From positions 1 through 64,000 of the forward strand of contig JANLQP010000242.1 in the NCBI GenBank assembly GCA_031367895.1: a stretch of 64,000 nt of DNA, in the 5' to 3' direction. This document shows, one piece after another, positions 24,424 through 32,660 of this stretch. Source of the DNA: Ga0077555 sp031367895. Its GTDB lineage: Bacteria > Pseudomonadota > Alphaproteobacteria > Rhizobiales > Hyphomicrobiaceae. The notes beneath the pieces were generated by a model that was not told where the DNA came from, made no database searches, and was given only the letters and a program-made list of their open reading frames with translations. Made by a program: the position numbers and the translations under genes. Each line of letters starts with the position of its first letter. Within the stretch, counting starts at the first letter, position 1.

Positions 24424-27400
24424 ATGAACATCTCCGAACTCTGCATTCGTCGTCCCGTCATGACCATCCTGCTGATGGCCTCGATAGCCCTTGCGGGCTT
24501 CTTCGGCTACCGGCAACTCCCAATCGCCGCCATCCCGCGCATCGACGTGCCGAGCATCCAGGTTTCGGCCACCTATCCCGGCGCCAGCCCCGACACAATG
24601 GCGGTATCGGTTGCAGCGCCGCTCGAGCGCCAGTTCGCGACCATTGCCGGCGTCACCGCCATCACCTCGGCCTCGACGGAGGGCTCGACCAACGTCACGC
24701 TGGAATTCGATCTCAGCCGCAACATCGATTCAGCGGCGCTCGATGTCCAGTCGGCGATTTCGGTCGCATCCGGCCGCCTCCCGGTTGACTTGCCGGCGCC
24801 GCCGAGCTTCCGCAAAGTCAACCCAGCCGACAGCCCCGTCATCTTCCTGGCACTGACCTCGACAACGGCGCCCTCACAGGAGATCAACGAGTTCGCCGAC
24901 AAGGTGATGAGCCCGCGGCTCTCGATGCTGCCGGGCGTCGCGCAGGTGAACATCAACGGCGCCCAGAAGCGCGCCGTGCGCATCCGCTACGACCTCGATG
25001 CGCTCGCGGCTCGCGGCATCGCCATCGAGGAACTGCGCCAGGCTGTGACGTCGTTGTCGAGCGTCAGCCCGATCGGCTCGATCCGAACGGAACGCCAGAT
25101 CTACATCCTCGAAACGAAGAGCGCCGAGCCGACCGCTGCCTACTTCCGCCCCGTTGTCGTCGCTTGGCGGAACGGCGCGCCCGTGCGCCTTGGCGACATT
25201 GCGCGCGTCGAGGATTCCGTCGAGAACGAAGAGGCCCGCGCCGAATTCAACGGCGAGCGGTCGATCATCGTCTCCGTGCAGCGCCAGCCCGATGCCAACA
25301 CCGTCGCAGTTACCGATGGCGTGAAAGCGTTACTGCCACAGTTCAAGGCCGAGTTGCCGCCGACGATCGCATTGGAGGTCCTGTCCGACCGCTCGGAGTC
25401 GATTCGCGACAGCGTGCACGACGTGCAGTTGACGCTGATCGGCACCGCCGTGCTGGTGGTGCTGGTGATCCTGGCGTTCCTGCGTACGTGGGCTGCGACC
25501 ATCATCCCGGCCGTCGCGCTGCCGCTCTCGATCGTCGGTACGTTCGCGGGCATGTCGCTGTTCAACTTCTCCCTCGACAACGTCAGCCTTCTTGCATTGA
25601 CGCTGGCGCTGGGTTTCGTCGTCGATGACGCGATCGTCGTGCTTGAAAACATCGTGCGCCACATCGAGGGCGGCATGGAGCCGTTCGAGGCCGCGATCAA
25701 GGGGTCCAAGGAGATCGGCTTCACCGTCATCTCGATCACGCTGTCGCTGGTTGCCGTGTTCATCCCGATCCTGTTCATGGGTGGTGTCGTCGGCCGCTTC
25801 TTCAACGAGTTCGCGGTGACGATCAGCATCGCGATTCTGCTGTCGGGGTTCATCTCGCTCACGCTCACGCCGATGCTTTGCGCGCGCATGCTGAAGGCCG
25901 GAGACCACGACACCAAGCCCAACGCCCTCTCGCGCGCCTTCGAAGCCGGCTACAACGCCATGGCGACGGCCTACCGCGTGACGCTCGACTGGTCACTGAA
26001 GGTGCCGGCCCTCATGCTGGCGCTGACCTTCGGCACCGTACTCGCGACCGTCTGGGCATTTGGCGCCGTCAAAAAGGGGTTCCTGCCAACCGAGGACACC
26101 AGCATCATTCTGGTGCGCACGGAAGCCCAACCTGACATCGCTTTCCCGGCCATGCTCGAGCGCCAGCGCCGGCTCGCGGACGTGATCCGCGCCGACCCGG
26201 ACGTGCTCTACGTCAATTCCAGCGTTGCGGCCGGTGGCTTCAACCCGACGCTCAACCGCGGCACCATTTTCGTGCAGCTCAAACCGCGCTACGACCGCAA
26301 AGGCTATGCCGACATCACCGCCGTGCAGAATCGGCTGCGCGGCGGCCTCTCAGCCGTCACCGGGATCCGCGCCTTCCCGCAGGCGCTGCAGAATCTCCGC
26401 ATCGGTTCGCGCGCCGGCGCATCGGCCTACCAGTACACGCTGACCAGCATCAACCAGGCCGAGCTCTACGACGGCGCCGGCAAGCTGATCGAACGGCTGA
26501 AGCGCACGCCCGGCTTCGCCGACGTGACCAGCGACTTGACGCTCGGCGCCCGCCAAATCCGGCTCGACGTCGACCGCGATGCGATCGCCCGTTTCGGCGT
26601 CAGCATGGAAACGGTCCGGCAAACACTCTACTCGGCGTTTGGCACCCGCAAGATCGCGACGGTGTTCACGCCATCCAACGACTACGCCGTGATCCTCGAA
26701 GCCGACAAGGCCAAGACGCTCGACCCGAGCGCGCTGGACAAGGTCTTCGTGCGTGCAAGCTCGGGCCAGCTTGTGCCGCTGAGCGGCCTTGCGACGGTCA
26801 AGCTCGGATCGGGGCCGGTTTCGGTCGCGCGCCAGAGCCAGTTGCCAGCCGTTACGGTCACGTTCAATCTGGTGCCGGGCTACACGCTCGGCGAGGCGGT
26901 CATCGCCATGGGCGAAGCCGAGCGCGAGCTCAATCTGCCGGTCACCATCCGCGGCCAGTTCGCCGGCACTGCGCAGGTGTTCCAGGACAGCTTCCGCGAC
27001 CAGCCGCTGCTGATTGCGGCTGCCATCATCACCATCTACATCGTGCTCGGCATCCTCTACGAGAGTTTCATCCACCCGATCACGATCCTCTCAGGGTTGC
27101 CGTCGGCAAGCCTCGGTGCGCTGCTGATCCTGTGGCTGTTCGAGGTCGAGCTTTCGGTGATCGCCATGATCGGCATCATCCTGCTGATCGGCATCGTCAA
27201 AAAGAACGCGATCATGATGATCGACTTCGCGGTCGGCGAACGTGCCAACGGCGCCACACCGCGTGAGGCGATCCGTCAGGCGTGCCTGCTGCGCTTCCGG
27301 CCAATCATGATGACGACGATGGCCGCCCTCTTCGGTACGCTGCCGATCGCGCTCGGCTGGGGTGCGGGCGCCGAGTTGCGCCAGCCGCTCGGCCTCACCG

Positions 27401-27564
27401 TCGTCGGTGGTCTCGCGGTCTCGCAGTTGTTGACGCTCTACATCACGCCGGCGATTTATCTTATGTTCGAGGGCTTGCGCGAACGTATTACGGCGTGGCG
27501 CAAGCGGCGGGCTGCACCAGCGCCAGTGCCGGAGACACATGCCGTGCCCGCGCCCAGCGAATGA
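24424..27564 (+). CDS. RND family efflux permease (HAE1/AcrB-like)
   Basis: A 1046-residue inner membrane proton/drug antiporter, full length for the family. Twelve transmembrane segments with two large periplasmic loops. TM4 holds the proton-relay aspartates in LGFVVDDAIVVLENIVRH, and TM10 has IGIVKKNAIMMIDFAVG with the partner lysine. The N-terminus (NISELCIRRPVMTILLMASI) and PGASPDTMAVSVAAPLE are typical of multidrug pumps. Forms the tripartite system with the upstream adaptor; no tolC-like gene is in the window. Substrates unknown. Confidence 0.92.
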   Translation: MNISELCIRRPVMTILLMASIALAGFFGYRQLPIAAIPRIDVPSIQVSATYPGASPDTMAVSVAAPLERQFATIAGVTAITSASTEGSTNVTLEFDLSRNIDSAALDVQSAISVASGRLPVDLPAPPSFRKVNPADSPVIFLALTSTTAPSQEINEFADKVMSPRLSMLPGVAQVNINGAQKRAVRIRYDLDALAARGIAIEELRQAVTSLSSVSPIGSIRTERQIYILETKSAEPTAAYFRPVVVAWRNGAPVRLGDIARVEDSVENEEARAEFNGERSIIVSVQRQPDANTVAVTDGVKALLPQFKAELPPTIALEVLSDRSESIRDSVHDVQLTLIGTAVLVVLVILAFLRTWAATIIPAVALPLSIVGTFAGMSLFNFSLDNVSLLALTLALGFVVDDAIVVLENIVRHIEGGMEPFEAAIKGSKEIGFTVISITLSLVAVFIPILFMGGVVGRFFNEFAVTISIAILLSGFISLTLTPMLCARMLKAGDHDTKPNALSRAFEAGYNAMATAYRVTLDWSLKVPALMLALTFGTVLATVWAFGAVKKGFLPTEDTSIILVRTEAQPDIAFPAMLERQRRLADVIRADPDVLYVNSSVAAGGFNPTLNRGTIFVQLKPRYDRKGYADITAVQNRLRGGLSAVTGIRAFPQALQNLRIGSRAGASAYQYTLTSINQAELYDGAGKLIERLKRTPGFADVTSDLTLGARQIRLDVDRDAIARFGVSMETVRQTLYSAFGTRKIATVFTPSNDYAVILEADKAKTLDPSALDKVFVRASSGQLVPLSGLATVKLGSGPVSVARQSQLPAVTVTFNLVPGYTLGEAVIAMGEAERELNLPVTIRGQFAGTAQVFQDSFRDQPLLIAAAIITIYIVLGILYESFIHPITILSGLPSASLGALLILWLFEVELSVIAMIGIILLIGIVKKNAIMMIDFAVGERANGATPREAIRQACLLRFRPIMMTTMAALFGTLPIALGWGAGAELRQPLGLTVVGGLAVSQLLTLYITPAIYLMFEGLRERITAWRKRRAAPAPVPETHAVPAPSE

Positions 27565-27599
27565 TCACGACGAGCGCGTCAGCCAGGGAAGGAGCCAAC

Positions 27600-27866
27600 A
27601 TGACGGACACAAAAGAGCCCTTGGTCCTCGATCTCGTCGAATGGGTGGCGCTCGAGTCCCGCACATACGCCGAGGTGATGGACGTCTGGCGCACATCCTG
27701 TCCGCGCCTGACCGTCTGGGAGGACGCCGTCGATCGCGGGCTGCTGGAACGGCGGCGCACCGCACACGGCATCGAAGTCCTGGTGACGGAGGCCGGCCGG
27801 CGGTTCTTGGGAGCGCACGCGCGCGGCAAGCCAAGGGCACCGGTGCGCGCGCCAATCCCGGCCTGA
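27600..27866 (+). CDS. Small conserved hypothetical protein
   Basis: An 88-residue protein starting TDTKEPLVLDLVEWVALESR and continuing TYAEVMDVWRTSCPRLTVWE, DAVDRGLLERR, VTEAGRRFL. The pattern helix-helix-wing (ending VTEAGRRFL) resembles a small winged-helix DNA-binding domain like those of MarR or PadR relatives, but no exact family is assigned. GGAGCC precedes the ATG. It lies 35 nt after the efflux pump gene and 9 nt before an SDR gene, so it probably belongs to the same transcript and could be a regulator. Confidence 0.65.
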   Translation: MTDTKEPLVLDLVEWVALESRTYAEVMDVWRTSCPRLTVWEDAVDRGLLERRRTAHGIEVLVTEAGRRFLGAHARGKPRAPVRAPIPA

Positions 27867-27875
27867 CGCAAGCTG

Positions 27876-28670
27876 ATGATGATCAAGCGAGACGTCCCCA
27901 TGCCCGACCCGACGCGTCCCATAGCCCTCGTCACCGGCGCTGCGTCCGGCATCGGCGCCGCGACCGTCCGCCAGATCGCCGCGACTTCCGCGGGCCTCGT
28001 CCTGCACACGCGCGGCGAGAGCGAGACATCCCGTGCGAGCCTCGAGATCATCGCGTCGATTGCCCGGCAGGCCGGTTGCGAGGTTGCGACCGCGACGGGC
28101 GACTTGAGCATCACCGGCAACGGCGCCCGGCTCGTCGAGACGACGCTGTCCCGCTTCGGCCGCATCGACCACATCGTCTCGAATGCCGGGTTCGCCGACA
28201 AACGCGGCATCGCGGAGCTGACACGTGCCGACCTCGACCGGTCGCATGCAGCCATGACCGGAGCGTTTTTCGAGATCGCGAAGGCGGCGCAACCTGCGCT
28301 GCGCAACTCGACGCACGGCCGGATCATTTTCCTGTCGTCGTTCGTTGCGCACCGGTTCGTACCCGGCGGCTTGTTCCCGGCGTCGGCTGCCGCCAAGGCC
28401 GCCGGCGAAGCCTTGATGCGCGCGATCGCGGCGGATCTGGCATCGTCCGGCGTCACCGTCAACGCGGTCGTGCCCGGCTACACGAAGAAGGACGGCGGCC
28501 ACAGCGCGCTCGGCGCGGAAGGCTGGCGCAAAGCCGCAGAGGCAACACCAGTCGGCCGCATCGCAGAACCCGAGGATATCGCGGCGCTGATCGCGTTCCT
28601 GCTGTCGCCCGCAGCCCGCCACATCACGGGACAGGCAATTGCGGTCGATGGCGGGCTGAGCTTGGGGTGA
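27876..28670 (+). CDS. SDR family oxidoreductase (3-oxoacyl-ACP reductase-like)
   Basis: A 264-residue SDR. TGAASGIGAAT is the nucleotide-binding motif, SNAGFADKRGI follows, and the C-terminal ARHITGQAIAVDGGLSLG is typical. At the catalytic tetrad position SSFVAHRFVPGGLFPASAAAK, the usual YxxxK Tyr is replaced (FPASAAAK has Phe where Tyr is expected), so activity may be altered or lost. ATG at 27900 is an alternative start. Last gene of the efflux-gene transcript, if cotranscribed. Confidence 0.78.
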   Translation: MMIKRDVPMPDPTRPIALVTGAASGIGAATVRQIAATSAGLVLHTRGESETSRASLEIIASIARQAGCEVATATGDLSITGNGARLVETTLSRFGRIDHIVSNAGFADKRGIAELTRADLDRSHAAMTGAFFEIAKAAQPALRNSTHGRIIFLSSFVAHRFVPGGLFPASAAAKAAGEALMRAIAADLASSGVTVNAVVPGYTKKDGGHSALGAEGWRKAAEATPVGRIAEPEDIAALIAFLLSPAARHITGQAIAVDGGLSLG

Positions 28671-28680
28671 GCGCCTTCGC

Positions 28681-28708
28681 GGCGTAATACGGCTGCGCCT
28701 ATTACGCC
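28681..28708. repeat. Palindromic intergenic hairpin between convergent genes
   Basis: GGCGTAATA (28681-28689) and TATTACGCC (28700-28708) form a perfect 9-bp stem with a 10-nt loop, filling almost the whole 38-nt gap between the convergent SDR and flavin reductase genes and touching the latter's stop codon. The form GGCGTAAT...ATTACGCCCTACG resembles the common proteobacterial REP-like hairpin. It may end transcription from both sides, though it has no T tract. Confidence 0.6.
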
Positions 28709-29203
28709 CTACGTCCCCGCCGCCTTCTTCTTCAAATCGCGGAAATCGCCACGAAAGTAGAGCATCGGCTCGGCCTTCTCGTCGAAATGGCCATCCTTGA
28801 CGCGGCCGATGAAGATCGAATGCGTCTCGAACACGTGCTCGTCCGCCAATTCACAATCGAGGCTGGCGATCGTGCCCTTCAGCACCGGCGCGCCGGTTTT
28901 CAGCGTCACCCAGGCGTGCGCATCGAAGCGCGCTTCGCCCTCGAGCTTCTTCGAGGAAAAGCGTTTCGCCAACTCGATTTGCGCTTTCGCCAGCACGTTC
29001 ACCGAGAAGCACTTCTCGGCCCGGATCGGGGAATGTGCGCTCGCGTTCTTGTTGACGCAGATCAGGATCATCGGCGGCGTGTCGCTGAGCGAGCACATGG
29101 CGGTGGCGGTGAGCCCGGTGCGATTGCCCGCCTTGCCGACCGCGATGATCGTCACGGCGCCGGCCTGATGCCGCATCAGGTTGCGGAAATGCATGGTATC
29201 CAT
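28709..29203 (-). CDS. Flavin reductase (FMN reductase component)
   Basis: A 164-residue flavin reductase of the HpaC/NtaB type, which supplies reduced FMN to a partner monooxygenase using NAD(P)H. Marked segments are FRNLMRHQAGAVTIIAVGKA, GLTATAMCSLSDTPPMILIC and VNKNASAHSPI, followed by FSVNVLAKAQIELAKRFSS. The neighbouring upstream gene is an NtaA-type LLM monooxygenase with a gap of 58 nt on the same strand, the natural partner. A start three codons later (MHFRNL) is possible. Confidence 0.87.
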   Translation of the reverse strand: MDTMHFRNLMRHQAGAVTIIAVGKAGNRTGLTATAMCSLSDTPPMILICVNKNASAHSPIRAEKCFSVNVLAKAQIELAKRFSSKKLEGEARFDAHAWVTLKTGAPVLKGTIASLDCELADEHVFETHSIFIGRVKDGHFDEKAEPMLYFRGDFRDLKKKAAGT

Positions 29204-29261
29204 GTGGTCTCGCGCGTGTTGTGAGGCTGCCAGCTGGAGTGGTGCGTTCAGCCGTAGGCGT

Positions 29262-30626
29262 TCAAGCCTTCAGCTTCCAATCGCCGATCTCGGCCTTCGG
29301 AAGCCCGAGGTTATCGCGAAGTGTCGGCCCTTTGTAGTCCTTGTGATGCAGCCCGCGCCGCTGCAGTTCCGGCACGACGAGGCGCACAAAGTCCTCATAG
29401 CCGCCGGGGAGATGGGTTGCAGCCACCACGAACCCGTCGCAGCAGGTGTTGAACCACTCCTCCAGCCCGTCGGCGATTTGCTTCGGCGTGCCGACGAAGC
29501 GCGGAAATTCGCGGACCGTGCCGCGGTTGGAGAACTGCACGAAATCGCGGATCGTCGGATTCTTCTTGCCCGACAACCCCACCACGCGATCGATCACGGC
29601 GCGCAGGCCGCCGATCGATTTCAGTTCCTCGTCGCTGAAGGATGAATCCATCGGCTTCGACGCGAAATCGAAGTTCAGCGCCTCCGACAGCAGCGCCAGC
29701 CCGTCCACGGGTTTGGCGAGGCTGTCGATCAGCGCCATCTTGTCCTCGGCCATGGACTGCGTTTCAGCCGGCACCACGTACACCGCCGGCGCCACCGCTA
29801 CGTTTGCCGGATCGCGGCCGAGCTTGGCAACCTGCGCCTTGAAGCCGTCGTAGGAGCGTTTCCCCATTTCGAGGCTGTGATAGACGCAGAAGACAAGCTC
29901 GCCCCAGCGTGCCGAGAACGCCTGACCGCGGCCCGATTGTCCGGCCTGGATCACCACCGGGCGGCCCTGTTTTGAACGCGGTACCGTGAACGGTCCTTTC
30001 GAGCGGAAATACTGGCCCTTGTGGTCGAGCTGGTGGACCTTCTCCGGATGCGCGAAGAGGCCGCTGGCCTTGTCGAGGACGATGGCGTCGTCCTCCCAGC
30101 TGTCCCAATGACCGAGCACGACCTCCATGAACTCGTCGGCGACGTCGTAGCGCAAATCATGCTCGAGATGCGTCTCCTTGCCCATGTTGTGGGCTTCGGA
30201 GTTGTTGAGCGAAGTGACGACGTTCCACGCCGCGCGCCCGCCGACCATCAGATCCAGCGTCGAGAACACGCGCGCCACGTGGAACGGCTCGTAGTAGGTC
30301 GTCGAATAGGTGGAGCCGAGCCCCAGGTGCCGCGTCGCCATGCCCATGCAGGTGAGGATCGTCACAGGGTCCATCTTAACGACGCGCACGCCGTGCTTCA
30401 CGGCCTCCCGATGGTCGTTGCCAAGAATATCGGGCATCGCCAGCCGGTCGTCGAAGAAGCCGAGATGGAACTTGCCGTATTCCAACGCACGAGCGATGCG
30501 CTGGAAGTATTCGGGCCCGAGAAAGTCCGTGGTCGATTCCGGGTGCCGCCAGGAGCCGACGTAGTTCGAGCAGTTCTGCGCCTGCAGGAACCCAACCAGG
30601 GTCATCTCGCGTTGCTTCTTGGCCAT
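29262..30626 (-). CDS. LLM-class flavin-dependent monooxygenase (NtaA/DszA-like)
   Basis: A 454-residue TIM-barrel monooxygenase of the nitrilotriacetate / dibenzothiophene-sulfone family, using FMNH2 and O2. Typical segments: SWRHPESTTDFLGPEYFQRI, FHLGFFDDRLAMPDI, the STTYYEPFHVARVFSTLDLM region, and GGRAAWNVVTSLNN. Full length. It forms a two-component system with the downstream flavin reductase. The substrate may be an aminopolycarboxylate, sulfone or similar xenobiotic; the C-terminal LPGGYEDFVRLVVPELQRRG is family standard. Confidence 0.87.
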   Translation of the reverse strand: MAKKQREMTLVGFLQAQNCSNYVGSWRHPESTTDFLGPEYFQRIARALEYGKFHLGFFDDRLAMPDILGNDHREAVKHGVRVVKMDPVTILTCMGMATRHLGLGSTYSTTYYEPFHVARVFSTLDLMVGGRAAWNVVTSLNNSEAHNMGKETHLEHDLRYDVADEFMEVVLGHWDSWEDDAIVLDKASGLFAHPEKVHQLDHKGQYFRSKGPFTVPRSKQGRPVVIQAGQSGRGQAFSARWGELVFCVYHSLEMGKRSYDGFKAQVAKLGRDPANVAVAPAVYVVPAETQSMAEDKMALIDSLAKPVDGLALLSEALNFDFASKPMDSSFSDEELKSIGGLRAVIDRVVGLSGKKNPTIRDFVQFSNRGTVREFPRFVGTPKQIADGLEEWFNTCCDGFVVAATHLPGGYEDFVRLVVPELQRRGLHHKDYKGPTLRDNLGLPKAEIGDWKLKA

Positions 30627-30741
30627 GGCCGGCTGTCCTCTGTCGGGCGCGCGCCGCAGGATCTGCCACGGCGCGCTTGTCCGGACAGGTCTCTAGCCGG
30701 TTTTGCGGGCGCCGTCATCTGGCCCGCGGTCGACGGCGGAC

Positions 30742-31794
30742 TCAGAACTCCAGGATCGCACGGCCCAGGATTTCGCCGGCGTGCAGGTCGTCGCAGGCGT
30801 CGTTGATCTGTTCGAGCCGGTAGCGGCGCGTGATAAGGCGATCCAAGGGGAACTTCCCCTCCTTGTGCCAGCGCAGATACATGGGGAAGTCGCGATCCGG
30901 GAAGCTGGCGCCGAGGCTGCCGCGATACTGGCGCTGGCCGTAAACAAACAAGCCCGGGTCGAGCGTCACCTTCTCCTGGGGGATGCCGACCAGCACGGCC
31001 ATGCCGCCGAAGTTGTCGGCGCCGATGCCACCTGGACGGGTCGCCTGCAGGATCTGCTCGATGGTGCGCTGCCGGCCGATGGCATCGAACGCGTAGTCGA
31101 CGCCGCCCTTGGTCAGGTCGCGGATCGCCTCGACCGGATCGACGTTACCGGAGGCGTTGACGGTATGTGTCGCACCGAATGAGCGGGCGAATTCGAGCTT
31201 CTTGTCGTCGAGATCGACCGCGATGATCGGATAGGCCTCCAGGATCGACGCGGCGCGGATCGCCGACAAACCGACGCCGCCGACGCCGAACACGGCGACC
31301 GACGAGCCCGGGCGGACCTGCGCCGTATGAATGACGGCACCCGCGCCCGTCAGAACCGCGCAGCCGACGATGCAGCTGAGGTCGCGCGGATGGTCGTGCG
31401 GGATCGGTACGACAAGCTCCTTGCTGGTCTGCACGTCGCGCGCCCAGGTGTAGACATGGCCGTGCGCGGCCTGCCCTTGGAACATGGCGCCCGTCATTTC
31501 CCTGCGAAGTGGGCCGCGTTCCGGCGTCCGCGGCACCCAGGTCACGATGCACAGATCGCCGGCCTTTACGTGCGTCACGTTTTTGCCGGTCCGAGTCACC
31601 ACGCCGGTGCCCTCATGGCCGAGTAACAGCGGGCGGCCCAGAGCGGCGTTGTGCATCTGGTGCAGCTGCGAGTGGCAGACGCCGCTGGAGTAGAGCTTGA
31701 CCGTGACCTGATCGGGCCCCGGATCCGGAAGCTCGAGTTCCTCGAGACGGAGCAATCCGCTCATTTCGGTTTGCACGGCAGCGACGGTTTTCAT
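30742..31794 (-). CDS. Zinc-dependent alcohol dehydrogenase (class III type)
   Basis: A 350-residue medium-chain dehydrogenase. Catalytic zinc ligands fit Cys40 (SSGVCHSQ), His60-Glu61 (GHEGTG) and Cys145 (IVGCAVLTG); the NAD motif VFGVGGVG is at about 168-175. The four-cysteine structural zinc lobe of class III enzymes is missing (residues 88-110 carry no Cys), although the protein otherwise resembles that group. Divergent from a GbsR-type regulator, which may control it. Likely oxidises an alcohol or aldehyde adduct; substrate unknown. Confidence 0.82.
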   Translation of the reverse strand: MKTVAAVQTEMSGLLRLEELELPDPGPDQVTVKLYSSGVCHSQLHQMHNAALGRPLLLGHEGTGVVTRTGKNVTHVKAGDLCIVTWVPRTPERGPLRREMTGAMFQGQAAHGHVYTWARDVQTSKELVVPIPHDHPRDLSCIVGCAVLTGAGAVIHTAQVRPGSSVAVFGVGGVGLSAIRAASILEAYPIIAVDLDDKKLEFARSFGATHTVNASGNVDPVEAIRDLTKGGVDYAFDAIGRQRTIEQILQATRPGGIGADNFGGMAVLVGIPQEKVTLDPGLFVYGQRQYRGSLGASFPDRDFPMYLRWHKEGKFPLDRLITRRYRLEQINDACDDLHAGEILGRAILEF

Positions 31795-31989
31795 CTGTTG
31801 GGCGGCCTTGTTCAGGGTTGCACATGACGATTCCCGGTCGCCACACTAGTCCCAGGCGGGATGTGTCGTGAAGGGGGCAAGCCCTCGCGCGACGCTGCCC
31901 GATGCCAACGGCCCGCATTGACCCAGTTGCAACTTTTCGGCCGCTCCGCGCGTGCGCGGCTGTACTTCCCGCCCGTCCTGTGCGATATT

Positions 31990-32003
31990 TCTGTCATGAC
32001 AGA
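31990..32003. promoter_or_regulatory. Palindrome over the start codon of the GbsR-type regulator
   Basis: TCTGTCATGACAGA is a perfect 14-bp palindrome whose centre contains the ATG start codon at 31996. A GATATT sequence at 31984-31989 could act as a -10 element and would put transcription start at or beside that ATG. The same motif, slightly imperfect, covers the start of the next gene at 32647-32660. No Shine-Dalgarno sequence precedes the ATG. Confidence 0.55.
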
Positions 32004-32625
32004 CGTCTCACTCAACAAGATGCCCTTACCACCCGCCGTGCAGCGCTTTGTGCTGCATTGGGGCGATATGGGCGCCGTATGGGGCGTCAACCGCTCCATC
32101 GGGCAGATCCACGCCGTGCTCTATCTTTCGGAGCACCCGCTGACCGCCGAGGATCTGGCGGACACGCTGGCGCTGGCACGCTCCAATGTTTCCAACTCGC
32201 TCAAGGAACTGCTGCAGTGGGGCTTGATCCGCCGGGCCTCCGTGCTCGGCGACCGGCGCGACTACTACGAGGCCGAAGTGGATCTCTGGGAGATGATTGC
32301 GCGCATTGCAGAGGGCCGTAAATCGCGCGAACTAGACCCTACAATCGCGATGCTGCGCACGTGTATGGCCGAGGCCGAGGCCGACCGCTTCATGAACGCG
32401 AAAGCCCGCGAGCGGATCGGCGCCATGCTCTCGTTCACGGAGATGGTCGAGACCTGGGCGACCGACATGCGCAAGGTTCCGCGCAGCAAACTCGCGGCGC
32501 TGATGAAACTCGGCAGCACGATCCTGCGCTTCCTGCCGGCGCGGGCATTAGGTGGCACACGAGAGACGGCCAAGGACAAAGACGACGCCAAGACCACAGG
32601 CGCGCAAACGCGACCAAAAGCTTAG
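31996..32625 (+). CDS. GbsR/MarR-family transcriptional regulator
   Basis: A 209-residue winged-helix regulator of the GbsR branch of MarR proteins. After TDVSLNKMPLPPAVQRFVLH comes GRSIGQIHA-like NRSIGQIHAVLYLSEHPLTA, then the recognition helix ALARSNVSNSLKELLQWGLI and the wing VLGDRRDYYEAE. These proteins sense small molecules (choline for GbsR). The ATG at 31996 lies inside a perfect palindrome, so autoregulation is likely. The DUF4166 gene follows with a matching palindrome, and a zinc dehydrogenase is divergent. Confidence 0.83.
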   Translation: MTDVSLNKMPLPPAVQRFVLHWGDMGAVWGVNRSIGQIHAVLYLSEHPLTAEDLADTLALARSNVSNSLKELLQWGLIRRASVLGDRRDYYEAEVDLWEMIARIAEGRKSRELDPTIAMLRTCMAEAEADRFMNAKARERIGAMLSFTEMVETWATDMRKVPRSKLAALMKLGSTILRFLPARALGGTRETAKDKDDAKTTGAQTRPKA

Positions 32626-32646
32626 ACCCTTTTTTGCGTGGATGTT

Positions 32647-32660
32647 TCTGTTATGACAGA
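32647..32660. promoter_or_regulatory. Palindrome over the start codon of the DUF4166 gene
   Basis: TCTGTTATGACAGA, one mismatch from symmetry, encloses the ATG at 32653 exactly as the palindrome at 31990-32003 encloses that of the regulator gene. The preceding GATGTT (32641-32646) lines up with GATATT upstream of the regulator. Best read as a second operator of the same regulator. Confidence 0.55.
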
